A stretch of DNA of 64,000 bases from Salvelinus alpinus (lineage: Eukaryota > Chordata > Actinopteri > Salmoniformes > Salmonidae), in assembly GCF_045679555.1 (NCBI RefSeq), contig NC_092098.1:18179038-18243037 (forward strand). The letters run 5' to 3'. Below the pieces are notes generated by a model. It saw nothing but the letters and a program-made list of their open reading frames with translations, was not told the origin of the DNA and did no database searches. A program made the translations under genes and the position numbers. This document shows, piece after piece, positions 1-11,701 of this stretch (positions are counted from its first letter, which is position 1; the number at the start of each line of letters is the position of its first letter).

Positions 1-36
1 CTATGTCATGGAAAGAGCAGGTGTTCCTAATGTTTG
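1..36. mobile_element. Terminal fragment of a Tc1-derived element
   Basis: The first bases match the tail of the element at 43997-44638 (ATGGAAAGAGCAGGTGTTCC...). The rest of the element lies outside the window. The final TIR bases are missing here. Confidence 0.6.
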
Positions 37-429
37 TATTCCATTTTCTCTGACAGCTAGCCTTGGATAGTTGACACGAAATCAACTCCTTTTCAAATAC
101 AGCTTTATGTTAGTGTATCTCCTCTGCGTTCCTGATTATTGGTGTAGGTTGTAGGGCTGGGGGAAACAAACAACGACATGGAAAAGGTGTCAGTGCTCTG
201 TCCCTATACACTCAGATAGAATTTGCATGAGGAACAGGTGGATGTTACCCTACCTTACCTCATTCCACATTTGCAAGCAGTTGAATATCTGCACTTTGAC
301 AATATTGTTTTATTTACTCTATGTTGTCCCATATCAAATATTAATATATGGCTTTTTATCTTTACATTTACCTCCTTATCTCTTTTGATGTGTTTTCCCC
401 TCCCTGTAAAACTGGCCTGCTGTGATAAG

Positions 430-3400
430 ATTTCTCAGTCAGAATCGGATTACGTTGTTGAAGGCTGGTATTTTTGAAGACCTTTGGAACCTGGAGTGGC
501 TGTAAGTCAACTGGGGGGAGGATGTTTTCAGTGACCTTAAGATACCTTCATTAGGAAATCCTTCAGTGCCTCAGTGGGATTCATGAGATTGTAGACAGTA
601 TTTATTTAATTGATACAAAAACACCTGTATATCTTGTTGGAAACTGTGCTACACTGGGCGGTTGTTTTCAGTGACCTTAAAGGGATAGTTTGAGGGATAG
701 TTATTTTTTCTACTTATCCAGAATCAGGAAACTGATGGATACCATTTTTATGTCTCTGTGTGTAGTTTGAAGGAAGTTGGAGGTAGTTTCTGGCGCGATT
801 GCAAACGAAGAATAGCGTAATGACTGGAAGTCTATGGGATCAGATTAATTGCTAAAATCTTGAACTATCCCTTTAAAGCCACCTTCATTATGAAATGTCT
901 CAGAGAATGCCTCAGAATCTTGTTTGTGCTGCACTATTTTCCAAAGAAAGCAATGAGCATAAAGTATGATACAGTGTGACATTTATGGTGTAGCTAACAA
1001 TCCTCAGGTATGATACATGATGGTATATCATGGCCCATGTACTAATGCTCATTAACGTTGTTCTCTTTGACAACAGTAATTACAACAGTATAGCTGCAGA
1101 AGCTTTCTATAGATTTTTTTCTAAAGTAATGTGACAATTATAGGGTTTAGTGTGACAAATAAATTGATATATTTTCCTCTGGTCTGTATGGGTGTAGGAT
1201 TCTTGATGAAAATAGAATAGCATCTCTGAGACAGAACTCATTTGAGGGGCTGAAATCGTTATTTTTCCTGTAAGTATCGTGCCACTGTGCTTATTACTTT
1301 AATTAAGATCTCATGAGATACACATCATCATTTAACCAACACGCTCTTTAAATGTAATTTAATTTGGCTGCAGGTCTTTGCTGAACAATTCCCTAGAATC
1401 CATCCCCAAGAAATCTGTCTGCCAGGAAATGCCTAGATTAAACTGGCTGTAAGTAACAACAGAATGACATCTAACCCATTATGATGGATAATATATTTGA
1501 TTGTATTTGACAACTCTAAATCATGTTTTCTCATAATCAGGTGTATTATTTATGACTCTGTTAGCCATAATCACTCTGCAACAATATCTGTTTTCTCAAA
1601 CTCATTATTACCCATACGGAAAAACCACATGACTTCTCAATGAAAATCTCGGTTTCACATGTGAAATCATGTGACACCATGGGGTTTCGGAACACTTCAC
1701 ATGATGATATTTTACATGAAGTTTCACATATGGATTTTCATCTGAAAAACTTTCTGTGTTCAAATGTTGAGCAGAAATGTTCACATGTGATAACAAAAGA
1801 CAAATGAGGTCAGTTCTTCACATCTGAAACCATATGTTAACACCATCTTTTCACATGTGAGGAGAATAACATGCTTTCACCTCACATGTGAACTGCAGGT
1901 TCACATGTGGAGTTTGCAGCTTCACATGTGAAAAACATATGAACATTTTTCACGTGAAAATTGAATTTGCACTTTCACATGTAAAAAACGTTCTAATGTT
2001 GTCACGTGTAGTTTCATGTTATCACATGTTGAAATTTTGCATCCCCATGTCACATTTATTTCACATGCTTAAATGTTTTCACATGTAGTTTCATGTTGCT
2101 TTTACTTGTGACCACACTTTATTACATTAACTTCACATGAGATCAGAAGTGAAATTCATGTAGTTTTTCATGTAGTTTACCAACTACCAGATACCGATGC
2201 AGATATCATTCATTAATGCCAGAATGATCTGACATTTTTTTCACAGAGAACTGGAGGGGAACAAGATATCATCTTTGTGGGTTTCCAGCTTTCAAAACTG
2301 CACCACTCTGACAGTATTGTGAGTTTTGTTGAATTTAAACTATATAGTTTCCCTAAATTTCTTTACAATATTTGTTCATCTTTGTACCAAATCCAATTTG
2401 ATAGAATGCCTTACTGTCAATAATTGCATTTGAAACAATTCCATCTGCACTAGAGAGATGAACGCAATGAAAAAAGACACATGCTCGGTTTTCATAGGAT
2501 TTATATTTCAAATTAAATTCTGCCATACTCTAAGGGGACATTTTCTGGTGTAAAACTAAGACTGGTAAATGGTGCTTATGTTAAAGCTATATACTTCAGT
2601 CTGGAGCATCTGCACTACTGCAGCTGGTAATGAAATTCAGTCTGAGGGAGAGAAACCATTGGAGCCTACACAAATTAAGTTGGCCGTTTCTATCACTGGC
2701 GATTGCTTCTAAGTCCATGTGTGATGGTGAGAATAATGAGTAGTCAGGAAAGCAAAATTCCAATCTGATATACATGGGGTGCATTAGCTCTCTCAATTGA
2801 AGGTGATAGGGGAGGCCATGGGTGGTTGAGAGCCTGGAAATCCTCTGGCTCTTTGACTCATCCAACCCTAAGTGCTAAATATGTATCCTGTGATGTCAGC
2901 TTAAGTGTATTGAATTATTGAGGCAGGGCTGGACTTCATCTGGTGAGGAATGAGTAAAATCAATAAATCAAATTTGAACAGACAGGTAACACAAATTGAG
3001 TTTGATAGGTATTAGTGGGAGTAGAGCATTTGTTTTGCTTTCATACTGTATAAATAGTACATCATTCCTTTAAGAAATACGTACAGTAAAGTTACTATCA
3101 AATTACAATTCTAAATCAAATCTAACAAGCAGTGTATCCAAATGACTGTGGACCTACTACTATTCAAGTAATGTCATTGGTCTTGTAGGGACTGTTCTTG
3201 AAAAGTAATGATCACTTAGAGAAACATTTATTTTGCAGGGCTCTTCGAAAAAACAGAATACAAACTATTGAGGAGGGAATATTTTCTGGCATGCCAAACC
3301 TGATAGACTTGTGAGTTAACTCTACTTCACACAACATTACATGGGTCAAATAATGTAGTAATATGTCCAAATGCAGTAATGTATTTCATTGTTGAAAATA

Positions 3401-4019
3401 TTTTTTGTCAATGGATTAATTTAAACTTTGTCATTCCAGGGACGTATCTTTAAACAAAATTGAGGAGTTCTCACCAACTATATTTACAAATCTTCAAAAC
3501 CTAAAACAGTTGTAAGTATATCCAATGACTATTTGCATCCTAGCCCTGATATATTTATTGTTTTGAAAGATGTTCTCGTTATGGATTTACTGAACGCATT
3601 TGATCCGCTTTGTACGATCAAGTAGGCCAAAAGTATAACTTTATATTGTTGAGTTTCAGTTTATTCACTTTACTTTTCATCGATCTGGCATTGAGGCCAT
3701 GTTGACCACAGAGTGGAGGGGCAATAAATCAAAGTGATATAACCTGCCCTGTATTGATGTCCCCCCCCCCCCCCCCCCTTTTTCACTCAGGAACATCTCA
3801 AATAACCCTCTGACTCATATCTATGATGATCAGTTTGACATGTTTGTCAATTTGCAATCTCTGTAAGTAACGTATTTCATACTTATGTAACATGGTTTGC
3901 TAGTTTTAGGGAATTTGAGAAATAGTGACTTTTCTGTTTCCCCTCAGGAGTATAGAGGAGGTCGACATACCAAACATCAGTATTCAGATGTTTCGCTCTC
4001 TTAGGAACTTGGCCCATAT
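430..4019 (+). CDS. rxfp2-like: rxfp2-like: eight leucine-rich-repeat exons
   Basis: Each exon codes for one repeat. Seven are exactly 72 bp and one (1374-1448) is 75 bp. All begin one base into the cassette and end after two bases of a leucine or isoleucine codon, so every intron has the same phase, as in the LGR/RXFP family. Repeats read, for example, [10 protein letters not shown] (430-501), [10 protein letters not shown] (1198-1269) and [10 protein letters not shown] (2247-2318). They form the curved extracellular domain that binds hormone. The acceptor of exon 430 is less typical: the AG at 428-429 follows GATA. I chose it over the AG at 437-438 because it restores the 72-bp length and the LxLxxN pattern. 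Confidence 0.82.
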
Positions 4020-6235
4020 GTGAGTACCGGTATATCTTATGTCTTCATTTATTATTCTTATGTCATCGACATTTAATTTCATGTGTACATACTGTATAAA
4101 CAGCAAGGCACTAAGCCTGTAGAAGCTGCTAATTTGAATTTCATAATTTCTAAGTAGCTTACTGTAGGCCTAGAGGGTAAAAACGGGCTAAATATAGTAT
4201 GAGTAAATGTCTAAACATTTGTTGCCAATTACCTGCCAACAACTAATGAATTCATGGCTTTGTATGCATGCATAATACAGGACTATTTGAAAGTGTCTGG
4301 TAAGCTTCTTACTTATTAGCAGCTTATACAAGCTTAATTAGGCCACTATACAGCAAATTGACGCCTAAAATGAACAGCTATCTTTCTTGGTGTGTAGTGA
4401 GGTCTTGTTACTGCAAATAATGTTCAATCAACAATAATGTTTAATCAGCACAGGTCAGGTCCACACTGCATACAAAGTACCAAAGCCTGGTTAGAGGCCA
4501 ATTCAGCACTGTATTTAACTACATCCATTTGTCAGCTAATTATTCTCTGACAAAGCATACTGTATACCCTAAACAAACCTGTCAACTGTCAACCATATCA
4601 ATATAAAAGTGAAACTGTCAACATGATCAATAATAAAACTTCAGAAGGAAGTTTGTTGAAAAGTGATTAATTGTGATATTGTCATCGTTTTCTTATTTAC
4701 CCAGTTATTTTAAGAAATTTGAATACTGTGGCTACTCTCCTAATGTGCGAAGTTGTAAGCCAAACACTGACGGGATTTCAACATTTGAGAATCTTCTTGC
4801 GAACATCATCCTTCGCGTTTTTGTGTGGGTGGTGGCCTTCATCATCTGCTTTGGCAACGTCTTTGTGATATGCCTGCGGTCTTGCATTGCATCCGAAAAC
4901 CAGCACCACACCATGGCCATCATATCACTGTGCTGTGAGTAGACTACCTCAACACAATGAGGGCAGCAATCACTTCACATAACTTGTACTTAGCTAACTA
5001 ATTGTTTTTTGAGATACATTGAGCAGCAGACAGTGCATAAACAACTAATCTCATGAAAAGCTATGCATATGAACTAAGTGCCCTGAAATCCATCACATCT
5101 GTTAGGTGCTGACTGCTTGATGGGAGTATACCTGTTCTTCATTGGTGCATTCGACATCAAATACTGTGGAGAGTACAACAGACACGCCCAGCTGTGGATG
5201 GAGAGCATGCAGTGCCAGTTGATTGGCTCTCTGGCCATGCTGTCCACTGAGGTGTCAGTCATGCTTCTGACCTACATGACTATGGAGAAGTACCTGTGCA
5301 TTGTGTTCCCCTTCCACAACTACAGAGCCGGACGTAAACAGACACTCTGCTACCTCATCTTCATCTGGGTCCTGGGTTTCCTAATCGCCGTCATTCCCCT
5401 CTGGGACAAGCAGACGTTTGGGAATTACTACGGCAGGAATGGAGTGTGTTTTCCACTTCACTCAGACGAGATGGAGAAACCAGGTGCCCGATGCTACTCC
5501 ACTGGAATATTTCTGGGTAAGAGGAACATAGAATCCCCACCATCAGGACTGATTCCTGCAAGATAATGAGGACAATATAACGATGAGGATACAATTCCAC
5601 AGGCCTTGGATTTTGCAATAGCTTTATGCTGATTATGGTTTTGCTGACATAATTCTGTTTTATTCAATGCTTATATCAGGACAGTATATTGTAGTGTAAT
5701 GAAAGCATGTATTTCACATTTTATCTTTCAGGGTTGAATCTCTTTGCGTTCATCATGATCGTCTTCTCCTACACCAGCATGTTTTACTCTGTACAGAAAA
5801 CTGCTAAGACAGCAAGACAGTCCATCTACAACAAGGAGGTCTCTATAGCCAAGAGGTTTTTCTTCATTGTTTTCACAGATGCCATGTGTTGGACACCTAT
5901 ATTCCTCCTAAAGATCCTCTCTCTTTTACAAGTGGAAATAGCAGGTAAACCAGATACATGTGGTTGTATGATTACTATTAAATTGCTATAATTTTGTTTA
6001 ATCTTTGTGGCCTTATCCCCTTCCTCCCTTTCCTCCAGGAACGATCGTTCTATGGGTGGTGATCTTCATCCTGCCCATCAATAGTGCCCTAAACCCCATC
6101 CTGTACACCATCACCACCAGCTCCTTCCAGGAGAGACTGAAACTCTGCCTGAAGGCCAAGTGCAAACAGACTGGGCTCAGGGAAACTTCACAAAAAGTAT
6201 CTGAAGTCTACCAGAACCCCAGCCCTCCTCCTTAA
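430..6235 (+). CDS. rxfp2-like: Relaxin-family peptide receptor, RXFP2-like (3' twelve coding exons)
   Basis: This is a leucine-rich-repeat G-protein-coupled receptor of the plasma membrane. In the known family it binds relaxin or INSL3-type peptides and signals through cAMP. Exons read from the sequence, with AG/GT borders and consistent phase, are 430-501, 1198-1269, 1374-1448, 2247-2318, 3239-3310, 3440-3511, 3791-3862, 3948-4019, 4705-4934, 5106-5516, 5732-5944 and 6039-6235 (TAA at 6233-6235). The joined protein follows human RXFP2 as I recall it, including the hinge with [13 protein letters not shown], the [11 protein letters not shown] segment after TM3, and NPILY in TM7. The LDLa module, signal peptide and first LRRs lie upstream of the window. 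The C-terminal tail after TM7 is short and ends in a proline run. I see no stop or frameshift. RXFP1 or another fish RXFP2 paralogue remains possible. Confidence 0.85.
681..872. mobile_element. TTAA-flanked MITE (Angel-like)
   Basis: A 192-bp non-coding element in an rxfp2-like intron. It is bounded by inverted ends AGGGATAGTT / AACTATCCCT and flanked on both sides by TTAA (677-680 and 873-876). A related unoccupied site, with the same flank GTTTTCAGTGACC-TTAA-, occurs at about 520-560. TTAA duplication fits piggyBac-type transposition. The end sequence resembles fish Angel MITEs. Confidence 0.75.
1655..2175. repeat. Degenerate tandem array of palindromic TTCACATGTGAA motifs
   Basis: Within an rxfp2-like intron there are about twenty exact or near copies of the 12-bp palindrome TTCACATGTGAA, spaced mostly 20-45 bp apart. 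They are joined by A/T-rich spacers. CACATG and CACGTG cores recur. The array has no reading frame of interest. Confidence 0.7.
3762..3785. repeat. Poly-C tract in a splice acceptor
   Basis: A run of about 18 C followed by T residues serves as the polypyrimidine tract a few bases upstream of the LRR exon at 3791. Confidence 0.8.
4705..6235 (+). CDS. rxfp2-like: rxfp2-like: hinge and seven-transmembrane domain exons
   Basis: Four exons (4705-4934, 5106-5516, 5732-5944, 6039-6235) code for the cysteine-containing hinge and the whole helical bundle. TM1 reads as [19 protein letters not shown]2 begins after the 4934/5106 junction with [22 protein letters not shown] takes the place of the DRY region, which is normal for RXFPs. 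The third intracellular loop contains [17 protein letters not shown]7 has [12 protein letters not shown]. About 35 residues follow TM7, fewer than I recall for human RXFP2. The last exon runs straight into the stop codon. Confidence 0.88.
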
Positions 6236-6251
6236 CAAAAAGGAACCTCTC

Positions 6252-6434
6252 AGTCAGGGAGCTGGCCAACCCTCCTGGGTATGCAGGCTTTTATTCCAGT
6301 CCTTCTGGAACACACCTGATTCAGATCAAGATCTTGCAGATCATCTGATTTAATAGGATCAGTGTGTTTTAGCAGGGCTTGAGCAAAGCCTGCATACCGA
6401 GTAGCTCTCCAGGAGGAGGGTTGGCTATCCATGC
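6252..6434. mobile_element. Short foldback (inverted-repeat) element in the 3' UTR
   Basis: The left part reads GGCCAACCCTCCTGG and GTATGCAGGCTTT. The right part carries the reverse complement (AAAGCCTGCATACC ... GGAGGGTTGGCT). The inverted arms surround an A/T-rich centre of about 100 bp. The element starts about 15 bp after the rxfp2-like stop codon. It looks like a MITE or foldback element of unnamed family. Confidence 0.6.
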
Positions 6435-6604
6435 TCTTATGTATTTGATAGGGAGAGTGATGTATTCATGTAATCATTCTTTACCAGCAAGAGAACAAAT
6501 TCTCTGGGAACCAATTTATTGCCAAATGTTTTGTGTGAATACATAATGTACAGTTCCTGTAAACACAGATGTGCAGAATCAACGTATTTTCCCTACCCAA
6601 ATTA

Positions 6605-6944
6605 CACTGAGTATACCAAACATTAGGAACACCTTCCTAATATTGAGTTGCACACCCCCCCTCCCCTTTTGACCTCAGAACAGGTCTCTGCAAGGCATCT
6701 ACTACCATACCCCATTCAAAGGCACTTTAATCTTTAATTTGTCTTGCCCATTCACCCTCTGAATGGCACACATAATTCCACATCTCAATTGTCTCAAGGC
6801 TTAAAAATCCTTCTTTAACCTGTCTCCTCCCCTTCATCTACACTGATTGAAGTGGATTTAACAAGTGACATCAATAAGGGATCACAGCTTTCACCTGGAT
6901 TCACATAGGTCAGTCTGTCATGCAAAGAGCATCTGTTCTTAATG
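6605..6944. mobile_element. Tc1-derived element, deleted copy
   Basis: It starts with CACTGAGTATACCAAACATT after TA. It then follows the same consensus as the copies at 18301 and 43997 (ATTCACCCTCTGAATGGCACACA, then CTTCTTTAACCTGTCTCC). The right terminus is degraded and most of the transposase is gone. Confidence 0.7.
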
Positions 6945-6982
6945 ATTTGTAAACTCATTGCACATGCATTGTAGAAATGTAT

Positions 6983-6988
6983 AATAAA
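6983..6988 (+). promoter_or_regulatory. Candidate polyadenylation signal of rxfp2-like
   Basis: AATAAA about 750 bp after the stop codon, just past an inserted Tc1-derived fragment. It is a plausible 3' end signal, supported by position only. Confidence 0.25.
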
Positions 6989-7728
6989 AAAATCAATGGA
7001 ATTGAAACAGTGTAAATTAGTAATATGTTTCAGGTTTTAGTGTGTGACATTTGGTAAATTTCACATACTGATGCAGTGATACAGCTTGCTTCAAGCTCAA
7101 CTGTGACAAGAAAATAAACAAGAATACAAATTATGGTGGTGAAAAAGGGGCCGGGGGATTTAGGGAGAGAATACACATTTCACAACATCTATTGCTTTTG
7201 TAATATGTTTACAGTCAGAGCCGTGTAATACAAATAGGTAGTAAATGGAGAATAAAGAGTAATAGATGAGACAAAGACGTTGTGGGCTAAGATGTTAAGT
7301 TATTTACTACTGCTTCAATGATAAGTATAACAGCCTGTTATGTGTTACAAAAAATGATTAAGTTAAAAATGCACTGTAGTTCACAGAACTGTGTTTATGG
7401 TTATTGTTTCCACACAATTGTTTAAATTATTCAATGGGCGTAATTCCAGTTAGGAGCACTGGTTACTAGTGTATGTACTGTATGTAAAGCATATGGCATA
7501 AGAAAACACTGAAAAAGGTTAAAGGCATTCAGTCATTGCATAACTCGGATTAAGATTAGATCAAACAAAACATCATCCCTGTACATAATGCCCAACAGAA
7601 AAATAAGACCATGGACCATGGTTACATTCTGTACAGACACTTATAGTCACTTACATACTGGTAGTCACATTCATAGGACTCAATCATACAGACATAAATA
7701 AAACACTGATTACTGAGACACAATAGAT
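6989..7728. other. Intergenic, no recognised feature
   Basis: A/T-rich sequence between the two tail-to-tail genes. I see no exon, RNA or clear transposon ends. Confidence 0.5.
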
Positions 7729-7985
7729 AGGGAAGATACCGAGTCAGTTGTACAACTGAATGCCTTCAACTGAAATGTGTCTTCCACATTTAACCCAAGC
7801 CCTCTGAATCAGAGCGGTGCAGGGGGCTGCCTTAATCAACATCCATGTCCACGGCACCCAGGGAACAGTGGGTTAACTGCCTTGCTCAGGGGCAGAACAG
7901 CAGATGTTTACCTTGTCAGCTCGGGGATTCGATCCAGAAAACTTCCGGTTACTGGCCCAACGCTCTGACCACTAGGCTACCTGCC
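7729..7985 (-). mobile_element. HpaI-type tRNA-derived SINE
   Basis: On the minus strand the tRNA-like head GGCAGGTAGCCTAGTGGTCA comes first, with a B box GATCGAATCC, then the body (ACAAGGTAAACATCTGC, GTTAACCCACTGTTCC) and tail. Closely related copies lie at 15653-15898 and, in part, at 10678-10787. It is a retroposon with no protein. Confidence 0.85.
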
Positions 7986-8474
7986 ACACTTACAGCAAAT
8001 CAGCAAGCTACACTAACGTTTCCTAAAGCTCGGGCTGTCTGTCCACTGTGGAGCATGCTACAATCCTTTCCCATTCTATAGCAAATTACCCATGAATATA
8101 TATTTAACTGACATCAATGTTTGATTTATTTTAACGTTTGAGCTCCGCGCTTATATCTTATAGTTTGGGCCTTGGTGAAAAGATATTTGCCCATTTAAAA
8201 AAATGTCTCTGTTCCTATTTTTAAACTTCTGAAGATCTGGGGAAGAAGACTGATCCCTAGAGCTCAGCAGCTAAATTAAAGTGAGAGGAGGTTAACCAGT
8301 TAGACTTATAAAGATAGGAGTAAAAGGAAGAGACATAACAGGAAGTCCAGAGTAGAGCCCCCTCTTCAGATGTTTATCATGCAGTGTGTGATGATAAACA
8401 CTTGAGTAATACAAGCAGTTGATGAGAATGTACAGCCGAAGCAAGGCCTGGGAGGGGGGTCTACTAAGCTAACA

Positions 8475-8735
8475 TGGAATTGTTTTAAGATGGTCATACC
8501 ATGGATCATTTAGCTATTTGATTTCGAATTTTAGGACCCCTGTCAGTATGAAAAAAGAATATTAAAACCTTTTTTTAATAAAATATTGAATTTGGCCTTT
8601 ACTACTATAACCCATAGAAATACATTGAGTAACACACAAATGAATGGCAAAACAGAGTCAAAAAAATATATCATAAGGAATAAGTTTTTGAAGTGTCTGT
8701 CCGATATCTAGGAGATATAAGAAAGCTCACTAGCA
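8475..8735. repeat. Dispersed repeat, copy 1 (pair with 27280-27540)
   Basis: It shares an ordered series of matches with 27280-27540 (TTGTTTTAA..., GTCATACCA.GGAT, ...CCAATAGAAATGCATTGAATAAC-like, GAAGTGTCTGTCC.ATATCT.). It lies downstream of the stard8 stop codon. The family is unknown. Confidence 0.55.
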
Positions 8736-8955
8736 CCCACTAAGATGTCTCAGTAAGCAACCCTTTTCTCTCTAACATCTAAGTATGTTTGCATCATCAA
8801 TACTGGGTTTAGCTATTCAAATAGCAAGGTAAGGTGCCATTCTTATGTTTGAGACGCAGCGAATCACAGTAGTAAAATATATTAGCTCTGTGAATTTATC
8901 ACAAATTGCATAGCGTACAGAACAAACAGGAATGGATTTTGCATATATAAACTAT

Positions 8956-8961
8956 TTTATT
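8956..8961 (-). promoter_or_regulatory. Candidate polyadenylation signal of stard8
   Basis: AATAAA on the minus strand, about 260 bp downstream of the stard8 stop codon. It is the first such hexamer I noticed in the 3' UTR direction. Others lie further downstream (for example near 8120), so the site actually used is uncertain. Confidence 0.35.
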
Positions 8962-9221
8962 TACTTCAGAGTACTTTTGAATATGTTATCGTGAGTTAAT
9001 GCATAGACTTGTTTAGAATATTGCTACCAATCCCACAGTGGCTCCTAATGGGGCATCAGAACAATCTGAGAGTCCACATCCTGTCAGTCCTATGTTGATG
9101 ACACTGTGGAGATTTTGTCAGGTAGATGTAACATAATGCTACAGATTGGCACTCTAAATTTGAGTAATTGTGAGCTGTAGGCAGCATGTGTCTGAGGTGG
9201 GCTGTCTGGCCATCTCAGAGC

Positions 9222-11701
9222 TCAAAGCTTTGTCTCTGTTCCTCTCGCTGTGAGCACAGGGAAGGAGCCCCGTATCCTAGCAACTTCCACTGCACAGAGA
9301 TGGCCAAACACTTTGCAGTACCACGCAGGTGATCGTCCCCTGAAAAAAATGACAACACAAGGGCAAATAAGACATTCTGATCCAGTTACATACTTCAATA
9401 ACAGCGGAGGTTCACCCACTCAGAAAGACATATCAATAGCATTCACATTTAGATTATCTTTCACACAACAAATCTATGTTGCATAATTCTTTTCATGGTA
9501 ATTATGACTATGTTTAAATGGCAAGGTGCAAATTAATTGCATGAACTCGAGGTCAACATGTTGTGCGTAGGCATCAATTAGCCATTTAAATCATCACAAA
9601 AAACATGGTGTCCAATAGAAATGAATGCATAGCTGGTTTCCTACCGGAGGTCCGCTCTGCAGTAGTGCGTCAGCCTGGACCGGCCCATCCCAGAGGGCTC
9701 AATCAGGAACCGTGAGGTTAGCAGCACTGCCCGTAGCCCCGCTTCCAGGTGAACGTTGTCATGGTCCACAGAGGAGGACACTAGCAGACATAGGCCCCGA
9801 GGAAGGTCTCTACACCACCGCCTAATCAGGAGAAAAATACAGCAAGGGTCATTGCTGTCATCTTTGGTTTCAATCAACAGCCTGAAGATTTAACAATTCA
9901 CCTTACTGAATCAACAACATGTTGACTAACCCTGATAAAAGGGCAGACATAAGAATGATTGGTCTCTGGCCACTGCCCTTCAGTCCATGTCTCCCAATGA
10001 GGCCTTGGATAGAGCACCTGGCAAGACAGACAATTATTAAACAGCTATTCTCGTCCGCCATGCGTACCTCAGCACTACGAAGTCCCTGCGGGGATGAGGT
10101 GCCATGCTGTCTGTCACATAGTGATACACCTCTGTGTTGTCCTCTAGAGCCTCGATTACACGGCTGTGTAGTAGGTCATCATCCCACAGGTGGCGCTCAC
10201 GTAGAACTCTGTGCAACACTGTCTGGGGCGGGGCCTCGATCTCTGTGGTCACTTTCCAAAGACGGATGGGATGGCCATCACCTACCTGAAGAGAACAAAT
10301 GGATTGTGATTTTATGGTTCAGGACTAGACCGTATACTGTAGCTTTAACAAGCTAGCTAACGTGCCTTCACTCTTCAAAGTGGACAGGATTCACTTCATT
10401 CCAACAGCAAAAGAAGCTATGCCAAATGGTAAATTAATTTTCCAGTCATACAAAGATTGAAGGCCATACTGTCGTGACAATGTAGGGCAAAATTCAAACT
10501 CAATTTCCCGTCAAAATAAAAAAATTGGCAAACATGCTCCTGTGATTGAATGACCGCTAGGGGGCCCCCAACCCAAAACATTTAGAAATAAAATATTTAA
10601 TATATTTTGTGATGTTGAAAAATTGTCATAAATATATATATATAAATAGTCATCTATTTATTATTATTATTATTATGGAAAGGGAAAGGGGATACCTAGT
10701 CAGTTGTACAACTGAATGCCTTCAAATGAAATGTGTCTTCTGCAATTAACCCAATCTCTCTGAATCAGAGAGGTGCAGGGGGCTGATTATTATTATTTGT
10801 TGTTATTTTTAATGGAACTCAGTCAGGGTCTCAACTTACTGTTAAGAGTTAGAAAATAAGAATACAAGGTGCAAGGTGCAATTTTGAAATGCGGTAGTGA
10901 ATTAGCAGTTTTCCACTCGTTATGTCAGTCACTGACAGTCACTCAGTTAGCCTATGTCAACTACATTTTTTTTGATTGCTAAGGTAGTCTAGTCAGCTAT
11001 CTAAACCTTGTAGTAAACATCACCAAATTACCGACCGGGCACGCAGGGCATGTGCCCAGGAGCCCTGACCTCCAGGGGGCCCCCATTGATTTTGTTAGTC
11101 ACTCTCACTCGGATATCTTATGAAAAATGTGTAGAATTGCAGGAAATTAGCTTAAAAACTGCAACACTTTCTCTCCGCCCATGGACAAATGTGTAAAATT
11201 GCATGAAATTCGTTTTAAAACTGCAAAATGTTCTTTACACCCCATGGCAAAATGAGTAGAATTGCAGGAAATTAACTTCAACACTGAAATGCACTAAAAT
11301 GTTTTGCCCGTAAGGTGGAAGGGCCCCCCCAACCAAATCTCGCTTAGGACCCTCAAAAGGCTAGAGGCTCTTCTGCCTGCAGGAAAAACTAATATTAGTA
11401 TGATTGAGCAGTAAATTCTGCTCTTGTATGAGAACAGACAGCATTAGTACCAGCATGCAGCAGAGTCACTGAGCCGTACCTTCTTGTAGGTCAACTCTGT
11501 GTTCTCTGGGCCTGGGGCACTGTGCCATCCTTTGCTCTTTGCTATGGCCTCCCTCAGTACAGCTTGGATGTTATCCTCCAGGTAGGCTCTGTAATCCACA
11601 GGATTGCCCTTCATGTTCAGGCCCAGGCCGTAGAGAGGGAGTGGCTGGGCATCTGCTGCGACGTAGGACTTCCGCGACTGCAACATCATCTCATGAGGGA
11701 T
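9222..11701 (-). CDS. stard8: stard8: START lipid-transfer domain exons and stop
   Basis: Four exons: 11701-11480, 10285-10068, 9821-9645 and 9339-9222. They code for the C-terminal START fold, with [19 protein letters not shown], then [70 protein letters not shown] and [17 protein letters not shown]. The protein ends ETKL followed by TGA. Frames join exactly across each intron (for example R from AG|G at 10068/9821). The length and ending match human STARD8. Confidence 0.88.

Noticed and set aside
2596..2865. Minus-strand 89-codon frame in an rxfp2-like intron
   Set aside because: No recognisable domain and a non-ATG-rich context. Length is within chance for this sequence.
9625..10356. Plus-strand open frames in this region
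   Set aside because: Shadows of the stard8 START exons on the other strand.
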